Shown here piece by piece: positions 1 to 11,810 of a stretch of 64,000 nt of DNA. The position numbers and the translations under genes are program-made. Location of the stretch: the NCBI GenBank assembly GCA_047967505.1, contig CM106540.1; one strand, 5' to 3'. Position 1 is the stretch's first letter. Each line of letters begins with the position of its first letter. Under the pieces are notes generated by a model. The model ran no database searches. It had not been told where the DNA came from and saw nothing but the letters and a program-made list of their open reading frames with translations. The stretch comes from Dipteris shenzhenensis (Eukaryota; Polypodiophyta; Polypodiopsida; Gleicheniales).

Positions 1-1514
1 CATTTCTCTACCAAACACCATGAATGGGGCTAAACCTCGTGCCTAGATATTCTTATAATTGTGTCACCCTTCCTTCCTTTTTCACCCCTTCGCTTATCTA
101 TTTAGACTAAGGAATACATTTTTAGATAATTTTCATGTTGAGAGGAACTATTGGATTAAAAGCTCTATGAAATTTGTTTATTGCTCTTTTGAAAATTTTA
201 TTGGCATAGATAGCACAAATAGTTTGTAATCTTTGAGCTAAAACATTTTTCAAATGGAAAGAACAAAGTCTTTAAATCAAACAAATTAACCCATTTGTTC
301 TACATTCATGGAACGATATAAGACAACATTGCATTCTAGAAATCTACCTTGTCAGAGGTATTACAGAGACTCCTCAACTTTATTCAAGTAATAGTTATAG
401 CAACAAGTAAGGTACAACTGTAAGGCATAGTAGACTAGCTTAACATTATTGATATTAATAGCAAGAAATTTGGACTCTTCACTCAAACATGATGGAGACT
501 ATATTTTATAGCAAAGATGCCATTGTAGTTTTGTAATATGATGTAACAAAGTGGCAAGTATGTACTACTAGATTCATAAAAGAATGGAACATAAAGCATC
601 GTGAGGTCAAACCTGTGGCAACATGGAGTATGGAATAACCATTAGACTTGAAACTTGTTCAAATAGGTAAAACTACAATGAAAAGTTTCATCTAGAGTTC
701 CTAGAACAAAGGTTGGAACAAAGAACATCACAACAAAATAGGAGATCAAGCTTATTCATTCATGGGAAATATCCTCATCCACTAGTGTTGGTAAGGGCCC
801 TCTTTTTTAAAAATGGTGTCTTCCATTCCTTACCAAAACGATCAATGCCTCTTGGCATTATGCTTATCGTTTGGAATGGATGATATGATTGTGATGGTTG
901 ACTAGTTATATTAAGTAAGCTAGCCCTTAGCGACATTGACTGCCCTTGTTTTTTGAAATGATACCTCCTATGATGATTGTTGGTCACCCTTTTTTCTGTG
1001 CAAATGTTGTCTTCCATAATCAAACAATATATATGCACCTAAAGGTTCAAGGGCAACAGAGGGGAAATCTCCATTTAGAAATTACCATTAGTGCCACTAA
1101 AAGGTCAAAATCACTATCTTCTAAGTGCTCACAATTTCAACCCAAGTTCAAATTTAGACTATCTTAGAGGTTAATGATCCATGATGTGTGCGTAATCTAA
1201 ACCATCCAATCCGCTTGTTGATTTCTCCCAACCATTGGATCTATCTACCCTCACCTCCCAAATAATTTCCTTAATGTTGGGGAATAAGAGCTGATCACTG
1301 TGGGTCAATAAGCAAAGATCTACACGTTGCTATTCTCCAATATTACACTTGGGCATAGGTATAGAATGTCTCACAAGCGCATTCATGTGTAATGTTGTAT
1401 AACGAGAGTATCCGGGACTTGCTTCCAAGTATAATTTGGTCACATTCATTGAAATCTTTTAGCATTTATGGGGCATGAGGTCTAGCCCCATTCATGGTGT
1501 TTGGTAGAAAAATG
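1..1514. repeat. Inverted-repeat-bounded segment (possible non-autonomous DNA transposon)
   Basis: Bases 1-43 and 1472-1514 are inverted copies of each other, matching at 40 of 43 positions; the shared core reads CTACCAAACACCATGAATGG. The arms enclose about 1.43 kb with no convincing coding sequence; the ORFs near 775-1167 are short and unsupported. This fits a non-autonomous element with long terminal inverted repeats. The left arm begins at the first base of the window, so the true end and any target duplication cannot be seen. It could also be two inverted copies of some other dispersed repeat. Confidence 0.45.
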
Positions 1515-3353
1515 GATTTAGCTTAGGACTAGTGCATGCGTAGAGCTTTGTGTGTAGCTAGAGGCATTGCTCGTTGGTGCACAGGAAGAATTGAGAGGAC
1601 ACAATTTATGCATCCTTATTGCTCTAACTTGCACCTTTGAATTATACTGGGGGGGTCACTCATCATATGTAACCCTATCACTTGAGTTCAACAAAAGGTT
1701 CTTTCTAACTCCTAAATTTTTTAAAAATTAATTTCCCTAAGGGAATATTTAAAGTATTTTTAGAAAAAAATTACAGATTTCTATAGAACAAGGCTTCATT
1801 TTATTAAGAAAATTTTTACAGATAAGGAAATTTACAAACATGTCTTAGATGCAAGTGATATAGAGGGTTTATACATAGTGACACAGCCCCCCCCCTCCTG
1901 GAGAAATTATATGATGCCCATTTGGGCTCCTGTGCCGCACTCCACTCTGCCTTGGAACAGCCGGTTGTTTTTCAAGGATACCTGTTCAGAGAGGGGGGAG
2001 AGAGGCTATAGATGTGTACAATAGAGGTGTAGCTAGGCTGTGGATTTGGAGGCTCATGTGCATTAGCCTTAGAGCGCAGCCACGTGTAGCCATCCAAACA
2101 ACCAAATTTTGTTGAATTTAGTAGTAGGCCTCTGAAATAACAGGCAATGCAGCTTGATCACATGCTTCCCGCAAGGGACTAAGCAGATGCTGCAGAGGGA
2201 CGGAAAAGAGGGTCTAGAGGGCACACTGGGGACTAGGTAAGTTTGAAAAGTGAAGGAGAGAATGATAGGTGCCAACAACGTCCATTCACAATTGCTTAGG
2301 AATCCAACTAGGAGTTGATTGGAGGTAGGGAGGGGGGGTTTGGCCCCTCGAAACTTAGATCCACACCGCCAATCTTAAGCTCCGTGGAGTCCAAGGGATA
2401 GTACCGTGCCTCATATCACCCCCAAAACCTCTCTCCTTGGCTGGGCTTTGGGAGGGTTGATATGGTTGAAGCTCCTTGCGTGACTTCCTATGAAGAAACT
2501 ACTCCTTGACATTGTACATGTGACTTAAAGGTCAGAGGGTCGAAATTATTAACACATCCGAAACACAACACGCTACCTGGGTCCTTTGCCACACTTGGAA
2601 GATCTTCGCTCTGCATTATGCATAATACGCTAATGCTGATTGTCCTTCGTCAGATCCAACGCGCTACAGGTTTCCAGCTCTCATTATTCTTACGCTCTCA
2701 CATCACTCTTCCCCCGCCACTCTCTCTCATCATGACTCTCCGCTCATCAGCTTCCCAGAATGCCTGTGTTCTTTCCCTACTTTCCTGCCTCGCAGGGTAC
2801 CCTATTTATCGGATCCGCCGTCCTAGTCTGCGGCCCGATGCGCCTTCTTTTGCTTGCCGATTTGCTCCTCCTTTCCTTAATTTATTGTAAATGCTTGACC
2901 TCGAGATCGTCCACGATAGCAACGTCCGCAGAGCAGTAAGTTTTCCTGTCGGGCGCGGGCGGCCGCCGCTTAGGGGAAGAATCGCGCAATCGGCTTGCGC
3001 GCAGTTGTGATTGCATCTGAGGCTTGGAACTTGGGTTCGATGATAATCCCTGCGCTTTTTCTTTCTCGTAAAAGGAAGGGGGGGCGGGGAAGCGTGGGGT
3101 GGGGCTGCTCTCGGCAATGGGGCACAGGGCCAAGGCGTCACAGTCCGGGATTTCCTCCGCGTCCGCACCGGGTGGCAGCCCGGGGCAGTGACGAAGCACT
3201 GATACGAAAGCGCTGCACGCAATATTTTAAACGGAGCCTGGAGGTATATGGCGAAAGCAGGGCTAGGAGTCCTTGGTAGCGTGCGGTGGTTGGAACTTGG
3301 AAGGTCGCGAAGAAGGACCTGGTTGACTGGTGGAAAACGAAGACGAACAGACG
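1515..3353. other. Intergenic, no gene recognised
   Basis: No supported gene. There is a C-run near 1889 and G-rich patches near 2325. From about 2880 the base composition becomes GC- and CpG-rich. The 191-codon frame on the minus strand at 2806-3381 has arginine/proline-rich content typical of a GC-rich shadow frame, with no recognisable motif. Confidence 0.5.
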
Positions 3354-3590
3354 AAGCTTGGCGGACTGCTAAATTTGTCACTATATAACAAGGGGCACCT
3401 GATAAATCGCCGCTAAATCCTATTACAAATATAGCGGCAGTGGTGGTTTAGCTGAACGTCGCGTCCTTTGGTAGTGGTAATATCAGAGGACTAAGCTTGG
3501 TAGACTGCTAAATTTGTCAGGAAATGATCGATTGCCGCTAAATCTCCATTAAAAAATATAGCGGCAGTGGGGTTTGGCTAAACGTGGCGG
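3354..3590. repeat. Two-copy direct repeat carrying GCCGCTA/TAGCGGC hairpins
   Basis: Copy 1 is 3354-3463 and copy 2 is 3493-3590. Both start AAGCTTGGYRGACTGCTAAA. In each copy the inverted pair GCCGCTA and TAGCGGC is separated by about 15-17 bases, so each can form a small stem-loop, followed by a GGTTTRGCTRAACGT block. The repeats lie in the GC-rich stretch about 3.1 kb upstream of the LBD start. They may be remnants of a small transposon end or duplicated promoter DNA. Confidence 0.6.
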
Positions 3591-4177
3591 CCCGCCGAAA
3601 GCAGTTTGTCGGCGTCATTAAAAGCGGCGGTCCCGCCGGCGCACACGCGCCGTTTTCGGTCGCCGGCGGGAATGGGGTGCAGCGGCCACGCGCGCACCGA
3701 TGACGTGGCGACTCGTGATTCGTCGGACGTGGGTTCACGTGTGGCTGAGGTGGAGGTGACGTGGACAGAGAAATAGAAATAATTTTAGTTTTTTTTTTCC
3801 AGGAGAGAAAATTAGCGGCGTCTAGACTATCACCATCCTCAGACTCAGCTCTTTTTTGCGTTGAAGCCAAACTTCAGCTCCTCCCTTCTTCTTCTGCTGT
3901 TGCTGCTTGCAACGCTCTGTTGCGGCTCGCAACACTGGTTATCACCGTATCCCTCTGCCTTTCCTGCCTCCCCGGCTTGTAGTATTTCACGCGCATTTTG
4001 CACGCCTCGCTCACGCACAGCCCACCCCCGCCCCGTCTACGCACAGATATAGCAAGAGTGACGGAGATAGAGAGCGCGAGGGCAGCTCATCGACTGCCTG
4101 CCGCTGTCCTGGCTCTTGTGCCCCTGCGAGTCACGACAGTATTTCTCCCTCGTTGCCAACATCCAAGGCTATGTGCG

Positions 4178-4217
<40 letters not shown>
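4178..4217. repeat. (TA)n(GA)n microsatellite
   Basis: About seven TA units run straight into about thirteen GA units. This compound dinucleotide repeat lies in the region upstream of the LBD gene. Confidence 0.9.
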
Positions 4218-4433
4218 GTGTGCAACACTAGGCGGGGATTTGCAGACAGGACAGCTTAATTTCAAAAGAGAAAGAAAGGACCGGAGTGAGATAACAAAGG
4301 GGGTAAAGATATGTGCACCGGCTCTAGCTACAAGCAAGGAAGAATAGCGACATGTGTTGTGATAGGGTTATGGCCTGCGAGCGGCGAGGAGCAAGAGTGG
4401 AATCACACGCACAAGCGAACATACGCCCTGAGC

Positions 4434-4437
<4 letters not shown>

Positions 4438-4472
<35 letters not shown>
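4438..4472. repeat. (GA)n microsatellite
   Basis: About seventeen uninterrupted GA units are followed by a short G-run. GA/CT tracts of this kind are common in plant promoters and 5' leaders. Confidence 0.9.
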
Positions 4473-4477
<5 letters not shown>

Positions 4478-6688
4478 TTGTGGGGCTTGTGCCGTGGTTG
4501 AGCGAGGGGAGAGAGGGTTATGTCGTTGTTGAGGGTTCTGTGATGCATGTAAAATGAAAACGTCAAACGTGCGAAGAAGTGCTGATGGCGATGAGGTATC
4601 AGATGCAGCATAGCCTTGCAAATCATGAGCTACTTGCCTTGGCGTCAGCTGCACTTCCTCTCTTCCTCACGGCTTCCTCTGCTTAGCATCCGCACCTGCC
4701 TCTCTCGCCATCTTTCCAATCCTTAGAGGAAGTTGTCAAAATTGATCTGCTGCTGTCAAGCTCCACCAACATACCTTGCTTCATCCGGCTTGCCCACCTC
4801 TCTATCACATCAGCGCCACCTAGATCTATCAGTTTCCGTCTCACTGCACGACGAGCTTCCCTCACCTGCGCGGTCCCAATTCCTTCTCTACTTGCTTGTC
4901 ACGGTGGCTGTTCTTGGGTAACTGCCTGTGTTTTCGCCACACCTCCATGACAACCACCATTGAGCCACTTGAATTGCCAACTCCACTGCCGTGACAAGCA
5001 CCGCCTCCTACTTCCTCCATCTCATATAATTCCTGCCTTGAACGAATGCTTGGGCTATTTCTTCGTGCAAACCTGCTCCGTTTTTCTGACCAGTATCCGC
5101 GAGTGGATGGGGAGGTTCCTGTTTTGAAATAAGTGGTTTGGTTACAGGAGCAACCGAAAAGAAAACCAGTCCAGACTTCTGGTTTACCATCGAAATGTCG
5201 TGATGGAATCACGAGACATTTGAGGATTTGTACAAGGCGGCAGGCGGTGCTCCTGTTCGGAAGACCTAAAGGCAACGTTTCAAGATTGCACTCAAAACTG
5301 TGCGTACATGGTATACGCGTAACACTTACATTTCCAAGAAATTCGTTGGATTAAGGCAGCTATGGAGATGTACGTTAAGTTTTTGCAGAATTAACCATTT
5401 AGGTTTCTGAAAGTTGACATGGGCTAAAGTTACATGATAGATCTTGTTGAGGGTCCGACTGACGTATGTACGTATACCGTGTAAGTGTGGGAGCGTATGT
5501 AGATGGCCGGTTTGGAACGGGAAGCCAGCTGTTGTGCGCGGCGCGAAAGTCTTTCAGCTATTTTGGCAAGTCGAACGGAGATCTTAACTCGTCCTTTCGA
5601 GATATAGATTTAAGGATGTCCATCAGTCTGCAAAATCAGTACTCTGCTCTTTAGAGAACATAGACTACCCGGCTCTCCGTGTTGAGCGTCAAGTCGCATA
5701 GCCTACTTCGAGAGGCAGGCATTGACAAGCCCTAGTTGTCTTGGATCAGTTCGGCTGATGATGAATCACAACTATCAGAATTTGCATCCGCACGGTGTCC
5801 TACCTTTCTACGAGAGTTAGGCCAGTCTTAGGAAAGTGGCGACCTATATCGGCGAGGAGGCCATTTTGTCAAACAATACCCACTACCATAGTGTACACAG
5901 GTCTGACATTTAGATGTGCCTGGACTCCGGAGGATGGTTGGATCTTTAGCCTAACGTTGAACCTGTTCCCGAATTGAGGCTAGTCGTGCAAGACGTCAAA
6001 AAGTAGACACATCCGCAACCCGATGTTCTTGTTGCCATTCGTTTTGGTAAAAAGTTACAATTGAGTGAGTGAGACGGGGACCAACCAGGTCGGGAATTGC
6101 ATGTGACCGGATTTTGCGTTTTAAATAGATCAAAACGTCTTTTAAGGAAGAGTTGCTGATGTAAGTAAGTGCTACACGATCTTGGAAATAAGTGTGGACG
6201 TGTCAGGAATCTGGATCGATCCATAAATCCTGCTCCAATTCCCGAATCTAATGGTGTCATACATAGTACATCAACAGAAGTGAGGTCGGAAATCTGATTA
6301 GAGCCTTCTTTGAAAAAAAAAAATCTGATTAGAGCCTCCATTTAAATGCCACAATACAATACTTTGATGTCGCTAGTTATCTAGATTAGCTGGCGCTTTG
6401 TTGGTTACTAATCGCTCATAGGGCTTGACAGCCTTTATATGAAAATTACAGAAAGCTTGAAAGGGATGGAGCAGCTTGCTAAACTGATCCGGAAGGAAGG
6501 GTTGGCGTGGAGATGGTGAAGTTGAAATTAGTAGCGAGGAACGTATTGGGCATGAGCTAATGATGGTCTTCGTTTTCAGTTATTGCTTATCATGCGGATC
6601 GTGGTGGTGGATAAATAAGCTAATAGGTGTGTTGTCTGATCTCCATGACCGTAGTGGGTTTTGGATAATTATTCGTTTTTGTTGCACC

Positions 6689-7456
6689 ATGGCAACAGGT
6701 ATGGCATCTTCTTCGAGCTCTCCGTGTGCTGCGTGCAAGTTCCTGAGGAGAAAGTGCACCGCTGAATGTGTGTTTGCCCCGTACTTTCCTCCCGACCAAC
6801 CTCAAAAGTTCGCCAACGTCCACAAAATTTTCGGTGCGAGCAATATCACCAAGCTTTTGAACGAATTGCCACCCCATCAACGCGAAGATGCAGTCAACTC
6901 CCTTGCTTATGAGGCCGATGCTAGAGTGAAGGATCCGGTTTACGGCTGTGTGGGTGCTATCTCCGTGCTACAGAGACAGATAGCTCAATTGCAGCAGGAA
7001 CTGGCTATGGCACATTCGGACCTTGCCAGGCTAACCGGCGGAGGAGGAATGATGGCAGTGCCATCGTCCATGCACGCAAGTCCATCTTCATCGTTGGGAA
7101 TCGGGATGGGGCTCACGCATCCAACGCATCCCTCTGCACAGCAGCCTCATGCAGCGGCCAGGGAACAGATGATGTCAACCAGGGAACAGATGATTTGCGC
7201 AAGAGAACAGCAAACCAGGCTTGCCAGGGATGTGCGATTGCTAGAGCTGCAGAGAGACACCCAGCTAACAAGGGAGCAGCTGATAGAGCAACTTACGAGG
7301 GCTGGGGGAGGCTCGCTGGAAGCAGGCCTTGCTGCATTCGGAATGGCTGGAACTATGTCACCGCTTGGGCAGCCTTTCCCTCCCAGATCTACAAGTGAAG
7401 GTGGCAGCGGTAGCAGTGGAGGAGGCACCAACCTAAGCCATTTGTCTCCACCATGA
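6689..7456 (+). CDS. LOB-domain (LBD) class I transcription factor
   Basis: A plant-specific DNA-binding regulator expected in the nucleus. The protein has 255 residues. Its zinc-finger-like block has cysteines at 13, 16, 23 and 27 (CX2CX6CX3C). The GAS block spans about 41-90 with the family DPVYG at 82-86. A perfect class I LX6LX3LX6L coiled coil uses Leu94, 101, 105 and 112. The N-terminal 110 residues strongly resemble LOB/LBD25-type proteins. The frame is open back to 6560, but 6689 was chosen because it has good context (CACCATGG) and sits just before the SSSSPC lead-in typical of the family. Residues about 158-207 hold four REQ-containing repeats predicted to be helical, then a Gly/Ser-rich tail. 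The coding region needs no intron and shows no break. It is the one clearly intact gene here. The class call is firm; the exact orthologue is not. Confidence 0.93.
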   Translation: MATGMASSSSSPCAACKFLRRKCTAECVFAPYFPPDQPQKFANVHKIFGASNITKLLNELPPHQREDAVNSLAYEADARVKDPVYGCVGAISVLQRQIAQLQQELAMAHSDLARLTGGGGMMAVPSSMHASPSSSLGIGMGLTHPTHPSAQQPHAAAREQMMSTREQMICAREQQTRLARDVRLLELQRDTQLTREQLIEQLTRAGGGSLEAGLAAFGMAGTMSPLGQPFPPRSTSEGGSGSSGGGTNLSHLSPP

Positions 7457-7561
7457 AGGCCCTTACTCTTCCTGGTAATACCCTCAAGCAATTCCTACGT
7501 TCAACAAACGTTTCTGTTGAATTTTCGCTCAAAAATGTTGCTGTTAAGTTCTCATTTCTTA

Positions 7562-7567
7562 AATAAA
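7562..7567 (+). terminator. Candidate polyadenylation signal of the LBD gene
   Basis: AATAAA lies about 105 bases past the LBD stop codon, followed by T/G-rich sequence. Position and motif are plausible, but plant poly(A) signals are loose, so this is only a candidate. Confidence 0.4.
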
Positions 7568-8960
7568 TCAAGCTCTGTCAATGTGGATCACGCGTAAGAT
7601 GTCTAAATGCGTTACAGATGGAAGAGATAACATTCGGCGTTGATCCTTTTCGTTTTTGATGCTTTGGCCCATGTAACTGCATCTGCTTATGTTGCTGTTC
7701 TTAACCCAAAAGTTGATACGATTGATATGTATTTTCAGATCTCAGGCCAATTATTCAAACCCAACTACAAAGATTTCTGCTGCATCACCGCCCTTCTATT
7801 CAATCCAGGCGGAAAGGCAATTTCGGCAGGATACATTTCTCCTTTGCCACAGTTTTGAAATATGTGAGTACGCCGGCCCGGAGTTGCATGAAAACACTTC
7901 CTTTTTTATCCCGTTACTTATGGTTTTTTGGGTGCTGCGATGCTGAAAATAATTTTTTACATTTGACGGGATTATGCTTTTGTTGGAAAAGCGCACATTT
8001 AATTTGTAAAGCAAGATGGTTCAGCTGAGAATCCATCCATTCATAATGCTAAACTGAAGTCACAGTATGGAAGATTTTGAAACGAGGATACACGCTTTGA
8101 GTTCTATACCTGGGATTTGATAGCGGTAAAGCTGCTAGTTTGAATCTATGTACACTAAGCGTAGGCATCCCTTTTCTTTTGGTGAAGACAATTAGTTGCT
8201 TTTGGGCGAGGTAAGTACTGCAAGGGAATTGTAAGGGAAGGCCACAGTGCTGCAATCGAGAAGGAAGAAGACGCATTTATGCTTTTGCATGGAGGCGAGA
8301 AAGCTTCCGGGATTCTTACGTGTTGAAGTTCCATTTCGTTCAGGTTGAGGGTAGAAATAAATATGCTGGCTTACTTGATGGCATAGGAGTGGCAAGCTTG
8401 TGTGTTGCGTCATGGCATTCCATTCTGCTTAGGTTGGTAGCATTACATTTACAAACAAATGCGCTGGCTTATTTTTTATGGCATAGCTGTCGCACAAGCG
8501 TGCAAGTCAAAGAAAGCGATGCAGCGGCTTGTTAACCAGCGGTTAGTCATTTCTTTATCTGCATACTAGACGTTTTCATCGATTTTCCCACTAGGGTTGC
8601 AAAATTTTAGTCCTTTCTGTAAGTGGCTTTGCTTCAAGTTTTTTGTTAGGGCTGAATTGTTTTAGAAGAAGAGTAAGGACTTGTTCAGCTATTCCATATT
8701 TAGAAACAATTGGCGTATGTGATTTCTTTGTTTGATAACTGTGACAGATTTCAAACTGGTAATTTGAGAATAAGTTTAACAATACAATACCATTCTGAAA
8801 ATATTGTCCACCTTCATGGCTGCAGCCTGCTATCTTAAGGTTAAAAGGCGGACCAAAGTTGCTATTTAATGAGGTCGCTGGATTCGTATTCTAACTGTAT
8901 ATCCCCTAAGCTATAGCCTTACGAAATGTACGCATTGAGTCTATCTTAGAGCTTATTTCT
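7568..8960. other. Intergenic, nothing recognised
   Basis: AT-rich sequence downstream of the LBD gene. It has only short frames (up to 85 codons) that overlap in several phases, with no motif and no recognisable repeat. Confidence 0.5.
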
Positions 8961-9700
8961 AACAGGAGTCTCTTTTCAAACTGAAAGTTGGATTGAGCTC
9001 AGTTATAGAAGCAATGACGCTGCAGGCCAAATTAACGAATTAACTACGGAGTCTCTCTGTGTCTCTAGTCTGTCTCTCTGTCTCTCTCTCTCTTTCATCA
9101 TTCATTCAGATATTCTCTTCTTCAGTTATCGTGCCTGAACACATGAGATATGTTCTATAATTGGCATCGGGACACGCATTAGGATTTTATCAATCACACG
9201 TCTTGTTCCTCCTCGATGAGGTCCCTCGTTTGAAAGCTCATCAGCAGGTTGTATGGACGCCCAGGAGTACACATGGGATATGTTCTATAATTGGCATCGC
9301 GACACGCATTAGGATTTTATCAATCACACGTCTTGTTCCTCCTCGATGAGGTCCCTCGTTTGAAAGCTCATCAGCAGGTTGTATGGACGCCCAGGAGTCT
9401 CTTTTCAAACTGAACAGGAGTCTCTTTTCAAACTGAAAGTTGGATTGGGCTCAGTTATAGAAGCAATGACGCTGCAGGTCAAATCAACGAATCAACTACG
9501 GATCCTCTCTCTCTCTCTCTCTCTCTCTTTCATCATTCATTCAGATATTCTCTTCCTCAGTTATCGTGCCTGAACACATGAGATATGTTCTATAATTGGC
9601 ATCGGGACACGCATTAGGATTTTATCAATCACACGTCTTGTTCCTCCTCGATGAGGTTCCTCGTTTGAAAGCTCATCAACAGGTTGTATGGACGCAACCA
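8961..9700. repeat. Direct repeat block, about 2.4 copies of a ~300-bp unit with CT microsatellite
   Basis: Unit 1 (about 8961-9268) and unit 3 (about 9413-9695) both begin AACAGGAGTCTCTTTTCAAA and end near GGTTGTATGGACGC. Unit 2 (about 9270-9395) is only the 3' part, beginning at ACACATGRGATATGTTC. The CT microsatellite inside the unit differs in length between copies (about 9060-9094 and 9506-9530). Copies are nearly identical, so the duplication is recent. Short open frames inside it are by-products of the repeat. Confidence 0.85.
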
Positions 9701-11176
9701 TAGTATGCGCCAAAAGGACGGATTTGCTTTCAATCAATGTTAACTTATCCTGCACACGCAACAAGCTGGAAGTTGCCTTTGGCATCATGAACCTATGGGA
9801 AAACGATTAATGCTTTAGCAAAGGTGCAGATAGTTATTTCTATTGAATTTGTTATTTTCATGTATCTTCCCAAGTACCAATTGCTTTGGCTGACTACATT
9901 ATAGAAACTTAGATAGTATATGCAAGTAGTTTCTTCCTAATAATTTGTATCCTAAGATTCTAGATTCAACTTTTTGTTTACTTTTTTTCTATTCCATTAT
10001 TGCTGTTGACACCCCTTACATGTATAGTGTATCTTATTTGGCCTTAACAAATGGCAGACATGGCTGCAAGCTGCAATTTGTACCAGTCCTTGTCATCCAA
10101 GAAAGCCATGAATTTATAAGGGAATGATTCATACTTAGCCAAGATAGAGTTGATGGAAGATCTCATATCTTCATCTGGACTATTGTTGTTGATATTTGTA
10201 CATCTATAGTGTAGCTTGTTTGGTCTTAACAAACATATGCCAAATTTGTCTTTTGAATATGTAGAAAAAGCACATGTAATCTTCAATGTTGCTTATAGGG
10301 GCAAGCATGACTTGCTATACATAAAACCACAAGTGGTATGGATTGTTGTTGATCTTGTATATTCATAGGGTCGCTCGACTGGCCCAACGTATTTCAAAAT
10401 TTGGTTCCAACAAAAAAGTACATGCAAAATTCAATGTTGTTTATAGGGGAAAGCATGACTTGCTCTACCATGGAGCAAGGAGAATACTTACTTTATTGTG
10501 ACAGTCCTCTACAATGTGCAAGAGATTGTGAAATAAAAATGTTTATCGTAAGGCATTGCAATGCTAAGGTGAAAAAATGAGGGGGTGTGATTTTACATTG
10601 AAAGCTATAGTGTGCAAGGAACCATGTGGGGCATACATGGACTTCTTCATGGGCCATTCATTGAGTTACATTGAAACCATGTGTAGGATGCCATGTGGGG
10701 CCTACAGAAGCTTTCTATGCTTATCCGCAAGTGTCACATCCCATTCCAAATTTGGTTATAGTGCATATAAAAAAAACAAATATTTCTTACTGTTGCTTAT
10801 AGGAGCAAGCTTGCACTACTCAAGTGTAGAAAAAATGTGGTATGGATTATGAGAGTATTTGCTTCTTGATGGGTCATTATCACTCTTACTAAGCATCATA
10901 GATTTTCTCATGTTGCTTGACTATTCTTTAAGCTTCCATCTCATAATCATGCCAATATCATTTTTTTGTGTTGAAATACTCTTGAAGAATCAATCTTTGC
11001 AAAATTTTGACCTTACACCACCTTATGTTGAGTTTAATTAATGATTCACAAATTGATTAGATGTGATTTCAACACCTTCCAACTCATGCCTTCCGATGCC
11101 TTTATTCAAAACCACACATCTCTAATCCTCAACTAGAGGTTCTATTGAACCTTACTATCTGGTCTTACATCCCTAG
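9701..11176. repeat. Degenerate repeat-rich intergenic sequence
   Basis: No gene seen. Between about 10000 and 10870 phrases recur in diverged form: a block around TATAGTGTATCTTATTTGG and TATAGTGTAGCTTGTTTGG (near 10022 and 10206), and TTGCTTATAGGGGCAAGCATGACTTG-like blocks (near 10288, 10437 and 10795). This suggests an old, decayed tandem array of roughly 150-200 bp units. The stretch from 10870 to the CACTA border is unremarkable AT-rich DNA. Confidence 0.4.
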
Positions 11177-11205
11177 CACAACAAGACAAAGCACCCATAG
11201 ACGCG
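11177..11205 (+). repeat. CACTA copy 1 left terminal inverted repeat
   Basis: About 29 bases pairing, with a few mismatches, with the complement of 18668-18696. It is immediately preceded by the TAG target duplication. Confidence 0.85.
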
Positions 11206-11455
11206 TGCACAGACGCGTTTCATGAACTAAATAAAAAACTTACGGGCGCGTCTATTTGTGCGTCTATTTGCGCGTCAGGAGACCCGCGTCTATTAGCGCG
11301 TCTATATATCAGACTTACGCACGTATAGACGCGCTCATACACGCGTAAATAGACGTGCAAATAAACGCTTTGATAGACGCACGTATAGACGTAAATCGAA
11401 CAGACAGACGCGAATATAAACGCGTTTGTAAACGCACTGATAGACGCGTCTTTTT
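11206..11455. repeat. Subterminal GACGCG repeats, copy 1 left end
   Basis: A dense cluster of TAGACGCG, GCGTCTA and diverged forms (for example AAATAGACGTGCAAATA) in both orientations, at least a dozen over 250 bp. In En/Spm elements the subterminal repeats are binding sites for the TnpA protein; the same role is inferred here. Confidence 0.8.
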
Positions 11456-11810
11456 TTTTAATTTAAATTTTACAGAATACTGTGTATGTTGTGTATGCTA
11501 TATAGTTACAAGAATCCCATATCCACATTCTGTAATTCAATTCTTACAGCCAACCTCATTTTAATTACAATTTCAAATAAAATATTACAACTCCAAAACG
11601 CAATAAAATTGAAAGCTCAAAAAGTGCTTGTATATACATATAGCACGAGAAGCTAAGCCACGTCATGTGGCTCCAAGTACAAAAAATAAGGAAGCTAAGC
11701 CATGTCATGTGGCTTCAAGTATAAAAAATAAGAGGAGTCTACATACAAGAGGCACGAAGCCAAGCCAATGGCTTTAAGTACAAAAAAGAATAGTAGCACT
11801 ACTTCTACGA

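Larger units (their letters stand above)
3591..6688. other. GC-rich, pyrimidine-rich region upstream of the LBD gene
   Basis: No protein-coding gene is supported. The stretch has CT-rich patches (3840-3990, 4650-4870), two GA microsatellites and several short overlapping frames in all phases. A small direct duplication of AATCTGATTAGAGCC flanks an A-run at about 6290-6336. It may hold promoter and transcribed leader of the LBD gene, but no TATA box or start site could be fixed. Confidence 0.35.

Noticed and set aside
2806-3381. 191-codon minus-strand frame in GC-rich DNA
   Set aside because: Arg/Pro-rich composition, overlapping frames in other phases and no recognisable motif. It looks like a shadow of a CpG-rich upstream region.
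3907-4347. 146-codon plus-strand frame
   Set aside because: It runs through the TA/GA microsatellite (alternating Arg-Glu) and competes with frames in other phases. No family resemblance.
6560-6688. In-frame upstream extension of the LBD protein
   Set aside because: The first 43 residues are hydrophobic and Trp-rich, unlike LBD N-termini, while the ATG at 6689 has a good context right before the conserved lead-in.
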